DNA from: CALMEC01 sp964628685 | GTDB taxonomy: Bacteria > Actinomycetota > Thermoleophilia > Miltoncostaeales > Miltoncostaeaceae | Direction of reading: 5' to 3' | NCBI GenBank assembly: GCA_964628685.1 | Contig: CAZVNM010000005.1 | Location: 1-64,000, forward strand | DNA: 64,000 nucleotides | In this document: in pieces, positions 1 to 7,743 of the stretch | How positions within the stretch are numbered: the first letter of the stretch is position 1 | Layout: the number at the start of each line of letters is the position of its first letter | Made by a program: the position numbers and the translations under genes | The notes under the pieces: model-generated | What the model saw: the letters and a program-made list of their open reading frames with translations, nothing else | What the model was told of the DNA's origin: nothing | Databases searched by the model: none

Positions 1-225
1 GGCGCGCGAGGCACTAGGGGCGGGGCGAACCCACCCAGGTCGCGTCACAGACCGCTGCGCACCTGATCTCCACGGAACCTCCCTGTTCCTCGAAACATGC
101 TCCGTCGTCGCGGCGCGGGAGCCGCAATCGACAGTTCGACGCAGGGATCATCGGCGCCGACGGTGGATTGCTTGAGCGGATTCCCCACATCCCACGTACG
201 TATTTACAATTTGGCGACCGGAGCC

Positions 226-1377
226 TCACGCGCCACCCCGGGCGGCGTCGCCCAGCAGATCACGGGCGATCACCAGCCGCTGGATCTGGCTCGTGCCCTC
301 GTAGATGTGAGTGATCTTGGCGTCGCGGTAGAGCCTTTCGGCGGCGAACTCGCTGCTGAAACCCATGCCGCCGAGGGTCTGGACGGCCACGTCGGCGGCC
401 TCGGTGGCCACCTGGCTGGCAAAGAGCTTGGCCTTGGCGCCCAGGACCGAGTACGACCCCTGCCCGTCGCGGGTTCGGGCGGCCATCAGGGTGAGCGCCC
501 GCGCCGCCTCCAGCTTGGCGGCCACGTCGGCCAGCGGGAACTGGACGCCCTGGAATCGTCCGATCGGTCCTCCGAAGGCGTTTCGCTGCGTCGCGTACTC
601 GGTGGCGAGCTCCAGTGCCGCGCGGGCGATGCCGCAGGCCTGCGCCGCGACCGAGATCCGGCCCCGGTCGAGGGTCTCGAGGGCGATCGACATTCCGTGA
701 CCCGGGGGGCCGATCATGTTGGTGGCGGGCACGCGCAGGTCGGTGAACGCGAGCTCGACGGTGGACGAGCTGTGCAGCCCCAGCTTGCCGATCTCGCGGC
801 TGACCGTGAGGCCCTCGCCGTACGGCGCGATGAACGCCGAGATGCCGCGCGACCCGGGGCCCTCGGTGCGGGCGAACACGATGCACATGTCGGCGAACCC
901 GCCGTTGGAGATCCACATCTTGGCGCCGTTGATGACGTAGTCGTCGCCGTCGCGCACGCCCGCCGTGCGGAGCGCGGCGACATCGGAGCCGGCGTCGGGT
1001 TCACTCAGCCCGTAGCAGCCCAGGACCTCGCCCGACACCAGCCTCGGCAGCCACTCCGAGCGCTGCTCGTGCGTGCCGTGGTTGATGATCGGCTCGATCG
1101 CCAGGCCGTTCTGGACCATGAAGCTGACCGAGGTGCCCGCGTCGGCGGCGGCGATCTCCTCGGTCACCACCATCAGCGTGGCCAGATCGAGACCGGGTCC
1201 GCCGTACTCCTCGGGGACGATCATCCCGAGCAGCCCGACCTCGCCCATCTTCCGCAGGACGTCCACGTTGGGGGCGTGAGCGGCGTTCCACTCCTCGGCG
1301 TGCGGTGCGATCTCGTTGCGTGCGAACTCGCGGGCCATCGCCTGGATCTCGCGCTGCTCGTCGGTCAGTTCGGACAT
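226..1377 (-). CDS. Acyl-CoA dehydrogenase
   Basis: FAD-dependent flavoprotein expected to introduce the alpha-beta double bond into an acyl-CoA in beta-oxidation or branched-chain amino-acid breakdown. The 383-residue length is normal for the family. Visible signatures are CYGLSEPDAGSD (about 121-132) and GAKMWISNG (151-159) of the flavin/substrate region, QRNAFGGPIG (264-273), and the C-terminal YEGTSQIQ (359-366), whose Glu360 sits where short/medium-chain enzymes carry the catalytic base. I chose the ATG at 1377 because GGAGGG lies about 7 nt upstream; the frame stays open further upstream but that stretch is low-complexity and not homologous. It is divergent from a MarR-type regulator, which suggests control by that protein. 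Substrate chain length cannot be read from the sequence. Confidence 0.93.
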   Translation of the reverse strand: MSELTDEQREIQAMAREFARNEIAPHAEEWNAAHAPNVDVLRKMGEVGLLGMIVPEEYGGPGLDLATLMVVTEEIAAADAGTSVSFMVQNGLAIEPIINHGTHEQRSEWLPRLVSGEVLGCYGLSEPDAGSDVAALRTAGVRDGDDYVINGAKMWISNGGFADMCIVFARTEGPGSRGISAFIAPYGEGLTVSREIGKLGLHSSSTVELAFTDLRVPATNMIGPPGHGMSIALETLDRGRISVAAQACGIARAALELATEYATQRNAFGGPIGRFQGVQFPLADVAAKLEAARALTLMAARTRDGQGSYSVLGAKAKLFASQVATEAADVAVQTLGGMGFSSEFAAERLYRDAKITHIYEGTSQIQRLVIARDLLGDAARGGA

Positions 1378-1448
1378 GCGGTCCCTCCGGTTCGATGCGG
1401 TCGGCGGATGCGGCGCACACATGGGCGTGCGGCAACGGTGGGGAACAA

Positions 1449-1466
1449 TAGTTGGATATCCGAATA
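1449..1466. promoter_or_regulatory. Candidate MarR operator (inverted repeat)
   Basis: An imperfect 18-bp palindrome, TAnTn-GGATATCC-nAnTA, lies in the 121-bp gap between the divergent acyl-CoA dehydrogenase and marR-type genes. The 8-bp core GGATATCC is perfectly symmetric, and it is in an AT-rich patch unusual for this DNA. Size and position fit a MarR-family site acting on both genes; that role is inferred. Confidence 0.5.
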
Positions 1467-1486
1467 AATCAAGGGGGGCGGACCGG

Positions 1487-1492
1487 TAGCCT
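1487..1492 (+). promoter_or_regulatory. -10 hexamer TAGCCT of the marR-type gene
   Basis: TAGCCT ends 6 nt before the GTG at 1499, so transcription would start at or next to the start codon (leaderless). No clear -35 is visible. Confidence 0.5.
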
Positions 1493-1498
1493 GCGTGC

Positions 1499-2005
1499 GT
1501 GCTCGACGAACGTCCCCGTGACTCCGTCGACGAGGCCGTTCGCCAGTGGTCCGAGCGGTACGACGACGGCTCCGCATTCCGCGTGCTCACCTCGCTCATC
1601 CGCGCCTACAACGTCGGCGTGCGCGGCGTGGTGGAGGGTGCCGTGCGCCCGTTCGGGCTCAACCTCTCGCGCTACGAGGTGCTGCTGCTCCTGTCGTTCA
1701 CACGGCGCGGTCGGCTGCCGATGGGGCGGTTGCGCGACCTGCTGATGGTGCACGGGTCGTCGGTCACCTACCTGGTCACGAAGCTGGTCGACGCAGGCCT
1801 GGTCGAACGCGAGCGCGACCCGCACGACGCGCGGGTGATCCTCGTGTGCATCACCGAGAGTGGACGCGAGACGGTGCGCATCGCATCCGAGGCGCTCGTC
1901 GAGCAGGGGTTCGGCCCGATCGCCGCGTTCGACGAGGACGAGCGTGCGGAGCTCGGTCGCCTGCTTGCCCGCCTGCGCGGCGACGGCGTCGTCGACGACG
2001 GCTGA
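1499..2005 (+). CDS. MarR-family transcriptional regulator
   Basis: A 168-residue winged-helix protein. The core (about residues 28-130) has the family pattern: a helical dimer segment, the recognition helix region around LLMVHGSSVTYLVTKLVDAG, and the wing with ERDPHDARVILVCITESG (the conserved D-x-R-D-x-R-like turn). It probably represses its own gene and the divergent acyl-CoA dehydrogenase by binding the palindrome between them, with release by an acyl-CoA or aromatic ligand; this is inference from position. The GTG start is preferred because TAGCCT ends 6 nt upstream; the nearest purine-rich stretch is too far away to serve as a good ribosome site. It converges on the CPBP protease gene with only 3 bp between stops. 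Confidence 0.88.
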   Translation: MLDERPRDSVDEAVRQWSERYDDGSAFRVLTSLIRAYNVGVRGVVEGAVRPFGLNLSRYEVLLLLSFTRRGRLPMGRLRDLLMVHGSSVTYLVTKLVDAGLVERERDPHDARVILVCITESGRETVRIASEALVEQGFGPIAAFDEDERAELGRLLARLRGDGVVDDG

Positions 2006-2008
2006 CCG

Positions 2009-2749
2009 TCAGGGGCGCGGACAGTCCCGTTCCGTCACGTCGATGTCGACGAACAGGAACACGGCGGCCACGGCGTTGAACGTGAAGTGCATCGCCACGG
2101 CGGTCGGATAGCCGAACGCGCGGTAGAGCACACCCGCCAGGGCGCCGAAGGCGCACATGCCGATCATGACGGGCCAGGTGACGTAGTACTGGGGGTGTGC
2201 GAGGCCGAAGAGGGTTCCCGCCACGATGGTGGCCCCGGCGAAGGGCATGACCCGCACGAGCCCGCGCAGCAGGATGCCGCGGAAGAGGAGCTCCTCGCCG
2301 AGCGGCGCCAGCACCACGAGCAGGAACGCCAGCACGATCTTCTGCCAAAGAAGCGGCGGGACGATGTCGGTGGCGTCCTGGAGCTTCCTGCACAGCGACG
2401 GGTCGATGGCCTCGCCCAGCGCCGTGATCATCCCGATCCCGGCCCGGAAGGCGAGACCGAACCCGATGCCGGCGCCGATCGCGCCGATCATCGGGAGCTT
2501 GGAGCGGGTGACGTTCTCGCGCTCGTGGCGGGGAAGCTGCGCACGCAGCAGGATGGCCCCGCCCAGGAGCGCGGCCGAGAAGACCGCCCCGGCCACGGCG
2601 CCGGTGGTGTCCCTGCCCGCGTCGCCCACCCGCATCACGGCCACGGCCATCGTCGACGCCACGAACGCGCCCAGCATCACCGCGAACGGCATCAGGATGC
2701 GCCATGTCGTGCTGGGAGACGGGGTGGGTGGCGGCGGCGCGCTCGACAT
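2009..2749 (-). CDS. CPBP-family intramembrane metalloprotease
   Basis: Polytopic membrane protein of 246 residues (about six to seven hydrophobic segments) of the CPBP/Abi (Rce1-like) family. The three family motifs are all present: EELLFRG (Glu152-Glu153), FGLAHPQ (His175) and AMHFTFN (His211, Asn215), so it should be catalytically competent. Substrates are unknown; relatives are linked to CAAX processing, bacteriocin immunity and envelope stress. I start at the ATG at 2749 (MSSAPP) instead of a frame-compatible start at 2767, because a TAGGAT hexamer lies at 2757-2762 on this strand and would fall inside the longer gene. The N-terminal 15 residues are Pro/Ser-rich and cytoplasmic. It is divergent from scpA across about 60 bp. 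Confidence 0.87.
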   Translation of the reverse strand: MSSAPPPPTPSPSTTWRILMPFAVMLGAFVASTMAVAVMRVGDAGRDTTGAVAGAVFSAALLGGAILLRAQLPRHERENVTRSKLPMIGAIGAGIGFGLAFRAGIGMITALGEAIDPSLCRKLQDATDIVPPLLWQKIVLAFLLVVLAPLGEELLFRGILLRGLVRVMPFAGATIVAGTLFGLAHPQYYVTWPVMIGMCAFGALAGVLYRAFGYPTAVAMHFTFNAVAAVFLFVDIDVTERDCPRP

Positions 2750-2756
2750 CCGGGCG

Positions 2757-2762
2757 ATCCTA
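2757..2762 (-). promoter_or_regulatory. -10 hexamer TAGGAT of the CPBP gene
   Basis: Read on the minus strand, TAGGAT ends 7 nt before the ATG at 2749, the leaderless spacing seen repeatedly in this window. It also decides the start codon of the gene. Confidence 0.5.
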
Positions 2763-2796
2763 CGCATGCCCGCCCGGGCGCACCCGGCCGAACGGC

Positions 2797-2802
2797 TATC
2801 CT
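2797..2802 (+). promoter_or_regulatory. -10 hexamer TATCCT of scpA
   Basis: TATCCT ends 6 nt before the scpA ATG at 2809, with no Shine-Dalgarno sequence in between. It is likely the promoter of the scpA-scpB-rluB-aroH run. Confidence 0.55.
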
Positions 2803-2808
2803 CGCCCG

Positions 2809-3519
2809 ATGAGCGTCACACCCCTCCAACAGCCGATCGACCTCGACCTCTTCCAGGGGCCCTTCGACCTCCTGCTCACCCTGGTCATCAGGGAGGAGGT
2901 CGACCTGTTCGAGCTGCCGCTGGCCGAGCTGATCCCGGCGGCCCTGGGGGAGCGGGCGGGCGAGCGCTGGGACCCGCCGACCACCAGCGAGCTGGTGGTG
3001 GTGCTGGCCGCGGTCGCCGAGCTGAAGGTGCGGCGCCTCCTGGGCGAGCCGGAGGAGGACGAGCCGGATCCCGACGCGATGGAGGCGCGCGAGCGTCTGG
3101 CGGCACGGCTCATCGAATACGCGCCGTTTCGCGAGGCGGCCGGCTGGCTGCGCGAGCGCGGTGAGCAGGTGGCCGGCCACCGGTACCGGCTCGTGCCGCT
3201 CGCCCCCGGCGCCGCCCTGCCGGCCGTGCCGGGCGACCCCCTGACGCTGCGCGACGCCATCCACAACCTGCTGCGCGCACGGGCCGAGCCGAGCCTGGTC
3301 CACATGGGGCAGGCGCGCGTGAACATGCCCGAGCTCCTCAACCGGCTGCAGGCCGCGCTGGCACGCGGGCGCGACGTGAGCTTCGAGGCCATGGTGGACG
3401 GTCGCTCGACGCTCGAGGAGGCGCTCACGCTGGTGGCGGCGCTGGAGCTCGCGCGTCGGGGCGAGGTGCGTCTGACGCAGTCCGAGGCGTTCGGCGACAT
3501 CACGATCACGCGCCGATGA
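2809..3519 (+). CDS. scpA: Segregation and condensation protein A (kleisin ScpA)
   Basis: Kleisin subunit that bridges the SMC dimer and binds ScpB in the condensin complex for chromosome compaction and segregation. The 236-residue length is close to the family norm. The N-terminal signature FQGPFDLLLTLVIREEVDLF (about residues 14-33) is the SMC-neck-binding helix region, and the C-terminal winged helix is seen around VSFEAMVDGRSTLEEALTLV. The following gene is scpB, overlapping by ATGA, as in most bacteria. The start at 2809 is the first codon of the conserved region with a -10 hexamer directly upstream. Confidence 0.93.
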   Translation: MSVTPLQQPIDLDLFQGPFDLLLTLVIREEVDLFELPLAELIPAALGERAGERWDPPTTSELVVVLAAVAELKVRRLLGEPEEDEPDPDAMEARERLAARLIEYAPFREAAGWLRERGEQVAGHRYRLVPLAPGAALPAVPGDPLTLRDAIHNLLRARAEPSLVHMGQARVNMPELLNRLQAALARGRDVSFEAMVDGRSTLEEALTLVAALELARRGEVRLTQSEAFGDITITRR

Positions 3520-4376
3520 GCGGACCGCCCGCGGACCCACGGGCGCTCGAGGCGCTCCTCTTCCTGAGCCCGGACCCACTGCATCTGGACGCCCTGGCCG
3601 AGATCATGGAGTGCGATCGCGACGCGGTGGCCGCCGGGTTGGACATCGTGGCCGAGCGGCACGATGAGCGCTCCGGACTGGAGCTCGCCCAGGTGGCCGG
3701 CGGTTATGCGCTTCGCACGCGCGCGGACCTGGCCGAGGTCTGCGACCGGCTGCGGGAGCGTCCGGCGGAGGACCGGCTGTCGCCGGCGGCACTCGAGACC
3801 CTGGCGGTGGTGGCGTACCTGGAGCCGGTGAGCCGCCCGGACATCAGTCGTCTGCGCGGTGTGTCGGTCGACTCGACGGTGGCGAACCTGGTGGACCGCG
3901 GTCTTCTGGAGGAGGTCGGCCGCACCGACGGGGCGGGTGCCATGCGCTACCGCACCACGCGCGCGTTCCAGAAGCGCTTCGGGCTGGCCGACCGGCGCGA
4001 TCTGCCGCCGATCGAGCGCTTCGAGCTCTCGGGTCCGCAGGCCGAGGAGCTGCGGCGAAGCCTGGTGGAGGCCGGGCACCTGCCAGCCGGGCCGCCGCGC
4101 GCCCTGGCGGGGGAGGGCGACGCCGCCGATGCGCCGGACCAGGCGGCCGATGGGCCGGACGGTGCGCCGCGCACGCATCTGGTGGTCACCGACGACGCCG
4201 GCGACGGGCCCGCGGGTGACGACGACGACGCCGGTGCCGACGAGCGCCCGGCCGCCGACGAGACGCGTCGCACCCATCTGACGGTGGCCCCGCCGGCGGC
4301 GTCGACGCCGGACGATCCGGAGGTCCCCGACCCGTCGGCGCAGGACACACCCGATGGGGACGGTGAGACGACGTGA
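3516..4376 (+). CDS. scpB: Segregation and condensation protein B (ScpB) with acidic tail
   Basis: Partner of ScpA in the SMC condensin complex. The first ~180 residues form the two winged helices of ScpB: ALEALLFLSPDPLHLDALAEI at the start, then LSPAALETLAVVAYLEPVSR and ISRLRGVSVDSTVANLVDRG in the second unit. Its start overlaps the scpA stop (ATGA). Unlike compact ScpB proteins (commonly 170-210 residues), this one has about 90 extra C-terminal residues very rich in Asp, Ala and Pro and probably disordered. The tail contains two similar short segments (PRTHLVVTDD and TRRTHLTVAP), suggesting internal duplication. The tail's role is unknown. Confidence 0.92.
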   Translation: MSGPPADPRALEALLFLSPDPLHLDALAEIMECDRDAVAAGLDIVAERHDERSGLELAQVAGGYALRTRADLAEVCDRLRERPAEDRLSPAALETLAVVAYLEPVSRPDISRLRGVSVDSTVANLVDRGLLEEVGRTDGAGAMRYRTTRAFQKRFGLADRRDLPPIERFELSGPQAEELRRSLVEAGHLPAGPPRALAGEGDAADAPDQAADGPDGAPRTHLVVTDDAGDGPAGDDDDAGADERPAADETRRTHLTVAPPAASTPDDPEVPDPSAQDTPDGDGETT

Positions 4377-5086
4377 GGGTTCAGCGGGCACTCGCACTCG
4401 CGGGCGTCGCCAGCCGTCGCGCGGCGGAGGAACTCGTGCGCCAGGGGCGGGTGGGGGTGAACGGTGCGGTCGCGACGATCGGCCAGGTGGTCGAGGAGGG
4501 CGACGAGCTCACCGTCGACGGTGCGCCGGTCACCGCCGAACCGGTCCACACCTATCTGCTCAACAAGTCGGTCGGCCGGGTCTCGACGGTCAGCGACCCG
4601 CAGGGGCGTCCCACCGTCCTCGACGGGCTCCCGGACGACGTGCGTCTGTACCCCGTGGGACGGCTCGACCTCAACACGACCGGTGCGCTTCTGGTCACGA
4701 ACGACGGCGAACTTGCCCACCGGCTCATGCATCCGCGCTACCACGTCCCCAAGACCTACGAGGTGCGCGTGGCCGGACGGGTGTCGGCGGCCGGCATCCG
4801 ACGGCTGCGCGACGGGGTCGCGTTGGAGGATGGCCCCACCCACCCGGCGAACGTTGAGCGCATGGACCGGCTTCATCCCGGCAGCACCTGGCTGCGCATC
4901 GAGCTCACAGAGGGTCGCAACCGTCAGGTGCGGCGCATGTGCGAGGCGATCGGCCATCGGGTCGAGCGCCTTCACCGCCCGCGGTACGCGGGACTCGCGC
5001 TCGGGCGGTTGCCGGCCGGTGGATGGCGGCCGCTCACGCGTGACGAGCTCTCCGCACTGGCACGACGCGTGGGGCTCGAACGATGA
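4373..5086 (+). CDS. rluB: rRNA pseudouridine synthase, RsuA/RluB family
   Basis: Converts a uridine of rRNA to pseudouridine; in organisms with this gene next to scpB it is normally the 23S-modifying RluB type, so the symbol rests on context. An S4 RNA-binding domain occupies residues 1-60 (RVQRALALAGVASRRAAEEL). The catalytic motif GRLDLNTTGALLVTNDGEL places the catalytic aspartate at Asp99, and EGRNRQVRRMCEAIGH is the conserved C-terminal signature. At 237 residues it is a standard single-copy family member. The GTG start overlaps the scpB stop (GTGA), and the stop overlaps the next gene (ATGA), indicating translational coupling in one operon. Confidence 0.9.
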   Translation: MRVQRALALAGVASRRAAEELVRQGRVGVNGAVATIGQVVEEGDELTVDGAPVTAEPVHTYLLNKSVGRVSTVSDPQGRPTVLDGLPDDVRLYPVGRLDLNTTGALLVTNDGELAHRLMHPRYHVPKTYEVRVAGRVSAAGIRRLRDGVALEDGPTHPANVERMDRLHPGSTWLRIELTEGRNRQVRRMCEAIGHRVERLHRPRYAGLALGRLPAGGWRPLTRDELSALARRVGLER

Positions 5087-5475
5087 GGGACGATGAGATC
5101 CTGCGCGGCATCCGCGGCGCCACCAGCGTCCCGCACGACACGCCCGACGCCATCGTCGACGGCACCGCGGAGCTCGTGACCGAGGTGCTCGAGCGAAACG
5201 CGATCGAGGCGCGCGACATCGTGTCGATCCTCTTCACCGCCAGCCACGATCTGTCGGCGGAGTTCCCGGCCGTGGCGGCCCGTCAGCTGGGACTCTCGGC
5301 GGTGCCGCTCATGTGCGCGCGTGAGATCCCGGTGGAGGGTTCGGTGGACCGCTGCATCCGCATGCTCGTGCACGCGTACATGCCGCGGGAGCGCACCGTG
5401 CGGCACGTCTACCTGCACGACGCGCGTCGCCTTCGCATCGACCTGGTGGAGGGGGAGGGCCCCCAGACCGCCTGA
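5083..5475 (+). CDS. aroH: Chorismate mutase, AroH type
   Basis: Monofunctional trimeric chorismate mutase making prephenate from chorismate for Phe/Tyr synthesis. The 130 residues align along their length with the Bacillus AroH fold: RGIRGATSV near the N terminus (Arg11 corresponding to the active-site Arg7), MCAREI (Cys78, Glu81 for Cys75/Glu78), CIRML (Arg93 for Arg90), and RHVYLHDARRLR at the end. These are the classic active-site positions, so activity is likely. The ATG overlaps the rluB stop. The aminotransferase, DAHP synthase and prephenate dehydrogenase that follow complete a tyrosine branch. Confidence 0.93.
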   Translation: MRDDEILRGIRGATSVPHDTPDAIVDGTAELVTEVLERNAIEARDIVSILFTASHDLSAEFPAVAARQLGLSAVPLMCAREIPVEGSVDRCIRMLVHAYMPRERTVRHVYLHDARRLRIDLVEGEGPQTA

Positions 5476-5537
5476 GACGGGACCGCGGTCCGATGTACGG
5501 CCGGACGAACCCACGGCGGCCGCGACCGGGACGGCAG

Positions 5538-5543
5538 TAGACT
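5538..5543 (+). promoter_or_regulatory. -10 hexamer TAGACT of the aminotransferase gene
   Basis: TAGACT ends 9 nt before the ATG at 5553, in the 77-bp gap after aroH. It marks a probable second, leaderless transcript for hisC-like/aroF/tyrA. Confidence 0.45.
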
Positions 5544-5552
5544 CACCGCCGC

Positions 5553-6671
5553 ATGTCGCTCCGCGTCTCTCCACGTCTCGCCGCCATCCCGCACTACGAG
5601 CCCGGTCTCACCACGGCCGAGGTGCTCCGCAGGTACGGGCTGGACGCGGCCGTCAAGATCGCCTCCAACGAGAGCCCCTTCCCGACGCTTCCGCAGGTGG
5701 CAGAGGTGGTGGCCGCCGGCGCCGAGGGCCTCAACCGCTACCCCGACGCGTACGCCCGCGAGCTGCGCGGACGGCTCGCCGAACAGCACGGCGTCGAGCC
5801 GACGCAGGTGGCCATCGGCAACGGCTCCTGCGAGCTCATCCTCCTGGCGGGGCAGGCGACCCTCGACCCCGGCACGACGGTGGTGCACGCCGACCCGTCC
5901 TTCGCGATCTACCCGCACCTGGCGACGGCGGCCGGCGCCGAGGCGGTCGCAGTGCCGCTCGCCGACGACGACGGACACGACCTGGACGCCATGGCGGCGG
6001 AGGTCGACGAGCGCACGCGGCTGGTGGTCGTGTGCAACCCCAACAACCCCACCGGCGTCTACCGGTCGGCGGACGAGATCGAGCGCTTCCTCGACGCCAT
6101 CCCCGAGGACCTGCCGGTGCTGATCGACGAGGCCTACAACGACTTCGTCGACGAGATCGACCGCGGCCGGGTGATGTCGCTGGCCATGCGACGACCCAAT
6201 CTCCTGGTCACCCGCACGTTCAGCAAGGCGTACGGGCTCTGCGGCCTGCGCATCGGCTACGGCATCGGCGGTGAGGACTGGGTGCGGGCCATCGACCAGG
6301 TGCGCCAGCCGTTCAACACGAGCGCCATCGCCCAGGCCGCCGCGCTCGCCGCGATCCGCGCGCGCTCGGCCGTGCAGGAGCGAATCGCGCAGATGCAGGA
6401 AGAACGGACACGTGTCCAGGACGCGCTCGCGCGAATGGGGGTAGCCTTCACACCCAGCCAGGCCAACTTCGTGCTGGTCGGCCGGGACGGGGACGACGTC
6501 GGCTCGCCATCGCTCCACGAGGACCTCCTCCGGCGAGGGGTCATCGTGCGGGACGGACGTGCGCTCGGCGTGCCGGGCCGGCTGCGCGTCACGATCGGGA
6601 CGGCCTCGGAGAACGACGCGTTCCTGGATGCCCTCCGGGACGCCACAAACGGACAGACCGCGGAAGGGTAG
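5553..6671 (+). CDS. HisC-family (histidinol-phosphate / aromatic) aminotransferase
   Basis: PLP-dependent class I/II aminotransferase of the HisC family, 372 residues. Visible motifs: KIASNESPF near residue 35, CNPNNPTGVY (161-170), IDEAYNDF (191-198), and TFSKAYGLCGLRIGY with PLP lysine Lys225 and the phosphate-binding Arg233. The family includes histidinol-phosphate aminotransferase and aromatic aminotransferases. Lying between chorismate mutase and DAHP synthase/prephenate dehydrogenase, with no his gene in view, it most likely transaminates prephenate, phenylpyruvate or 4-hydroxyphenylpyruvate. The family is sure; the substrate is inferred from context. Confidence 0.87.
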   Translation: MSLRVSPRLAAIPHYEPGLTTAEVLRRYGLDAAVKIASNESPFPTLPQVAEVVAAGAEGLNRYPDAYARELRGRLAEQHGVEPTQVAIGNGSCELILLAGQATLDPGTTVVHADPSFAIYPHLATAAGAEAVAVPLADDDGHDLDAMAAEVDERTRLVVVCNPNNPTGVYRSADEIERFLDAIPEDLPVLIDEAYNDFVDEIDRGRVMSLAMRRPNLLVTRTFSKAYGLCGLRIGYGIGGEDWVRAIDQVRQPFNTSAIAQAAALAAIRARSAVQERIAQMQEERTRVQDALARMGVAFTPSQANFVLVGRDGDDVGSPSLHEDLLRRGVIVRDGRALGVPGRLRVTIGTASENDAFLDALRDATNGQTAEG

Positions 6672-6680
6672 ACACCAACC

Positions 6681-7733
6681 ATGATGATCGTGATGCAGCA
6701 GGGCGCGACCGAGGAGCAGATCCAGCACATCGTGGATCGCATCGGTGAGATCGGCGCGAAGGCCCACCTCTCCGCCGGGGAGTTCGTCACCGTCATCGGC
6801 GCCATCGGTGACGACCGCGAGCTCGGGTCGGTCATGGCGCTCGAGGGTGAGCCCGGGGTCGAGAAGGTCGTGCCCATCCTCAAGCCGTTCAAGCTCGTGT
6901 CCCGTGAGTTCCACCACGGCGACCGCGTGCTCGAGATCGCCGGCCGCAAGGTGGGTGGCGACAACTTCTGCCTCATCGCCGGTCCGTGCACCGTCGAGAC
7001 CCGCGACCAGACCATGAGCACCGCCCGTGTGTGCCGCGACGTCGGCGCGACCATGCTGCGCGGCGGCGCGTTCAAGCCGCGCACCTCGCCCTACACCTTC
7101 CAGGGCCTGGGCAAGCCGGCGCTCGACATCCTCGCCGAGGCGCGCGCCGAGACCGGTCTGCCGGTCGTGACCGAGTGCATGGACATCCGCCAACTCGACG
7201 ACGTCCTCGAGGTCGCCGACGTCATCCAGCTCGGCGCCCGCAACATGCAGAACTTCGACCTGCTGCAGGAGGTCGGTCGCAGCGGCCGCCCGGTGCTCCT
7301 CAAGCGCGGCCTGTCCAACACCATCGACGAGTGGCTGCTCTCGGCCGAGTACATCGCCAAGGAGGGCAACGGCGACATCATGCTCTGCGAGCGCGGCATC
7401 CGCACGTTCGAGACCGCCACCCGCTCCACCCTGGACCTGTCGGCGGTGCCGGTCGCCAAGAGCCTCTCCAGCCTGCCGGTCATCGTCGACCCGTCGCACG
7501 CCGCCGGCAAGCGCGACCTGATCCTGCCGATGGCGCGCGCCGCGGTCGCCGCCGGGGCCGACGGCCTCATCGTCGAGGTGCACCCGTCGCCGGAGCACGC
7601 GCTGTGCGACGGCCCGCAGGCGCTTCGGTCCGACACGTTCGCGGACTGGGTGGCCGATGTGAAGCGCGTGGTCGACCTGATGGGCAAGGTCATCGCCGGA
7701 GGCGAGCCGGTCGCAGCCGGCGTTGCCGGATAG
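6681..7733 (+). CDS. aroF: 3-deoxy-7-phosphoheptulonate (DAHP) synthase, type I-beta
   Basis: Joins phosphoenolpyruvate and erythrose 4-phosphate in the first step of the shikimate pathway. It is 350 residues with an N-terminal ferredoxin/ACT-like regulatory domain (about 1-70; MMIVMQQGATEEQIQHIVD, GVEKVVPILKPFKLVSRE) followed by the TIM-barrel core. Core signatures are LIAGPCTVE, GATMLRGGAFKPRTSPY, VIQLGARNMQNFDLL, PVLLKRG, and VIVDPSHAAGKRDLI with a metal/PEP-binding His. The domain order is that of the Thermotoga-type enzyme, in which the N-terminal domain gives feedback inhibition by Tyr or Phe. It starts 9 nt after the aminotransferase and is followed at once by tyrA. Confidence 0.93.
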   Translation: MMIVMQQGATEEQIQHIVDRIGEIGAKAHLSAGEFVTVIGAIGDDRELGSVMALEGEPGVEKVVPILKPFKLVSREFHHGDRVLEIAGRKVGGDNFCLIAGPCTVETRDQTMSTARVCRDVGATMLRGGAFKPRTSPYTFQGLGKPALDILAEARAETGLPVVTECMDIRQLDDVLEVADVIQLGARNMQNFDLLQEVGRSGRPVLLKRGLSNTIDEWLLSAEYIAKEGNGDIMLCERGIRTFETATRSTLDLSAVPVAKSLSSLPVIVDPSHAAGKRDLILPMARAAVAAGADGLIVEVHPSPEHALCDGPQALRSDTFADWVADVKRVVDLMGKVIAGGEPVAAGVAG

Positions 7734-7743
7734 TGCGCTCACG

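Noticed and set aside
1..225. Possible short minus-strand gene (about 20 codons from a GTG preceded by AGGGAGG) at the left edge
   Set aside because: Too short, no homology visible, and cut off from context; I see no supportable feature in these 225 bp.
97..1467. 456-codon open frame on the plus strand opposite the acyl-CoA dehydrogenase
   Set aside because: Composition is Arg/Gly/His/Ala-rich as expected for an antisense frame in GC-rich DNA, and the minus-strand protein has complete family motifs.
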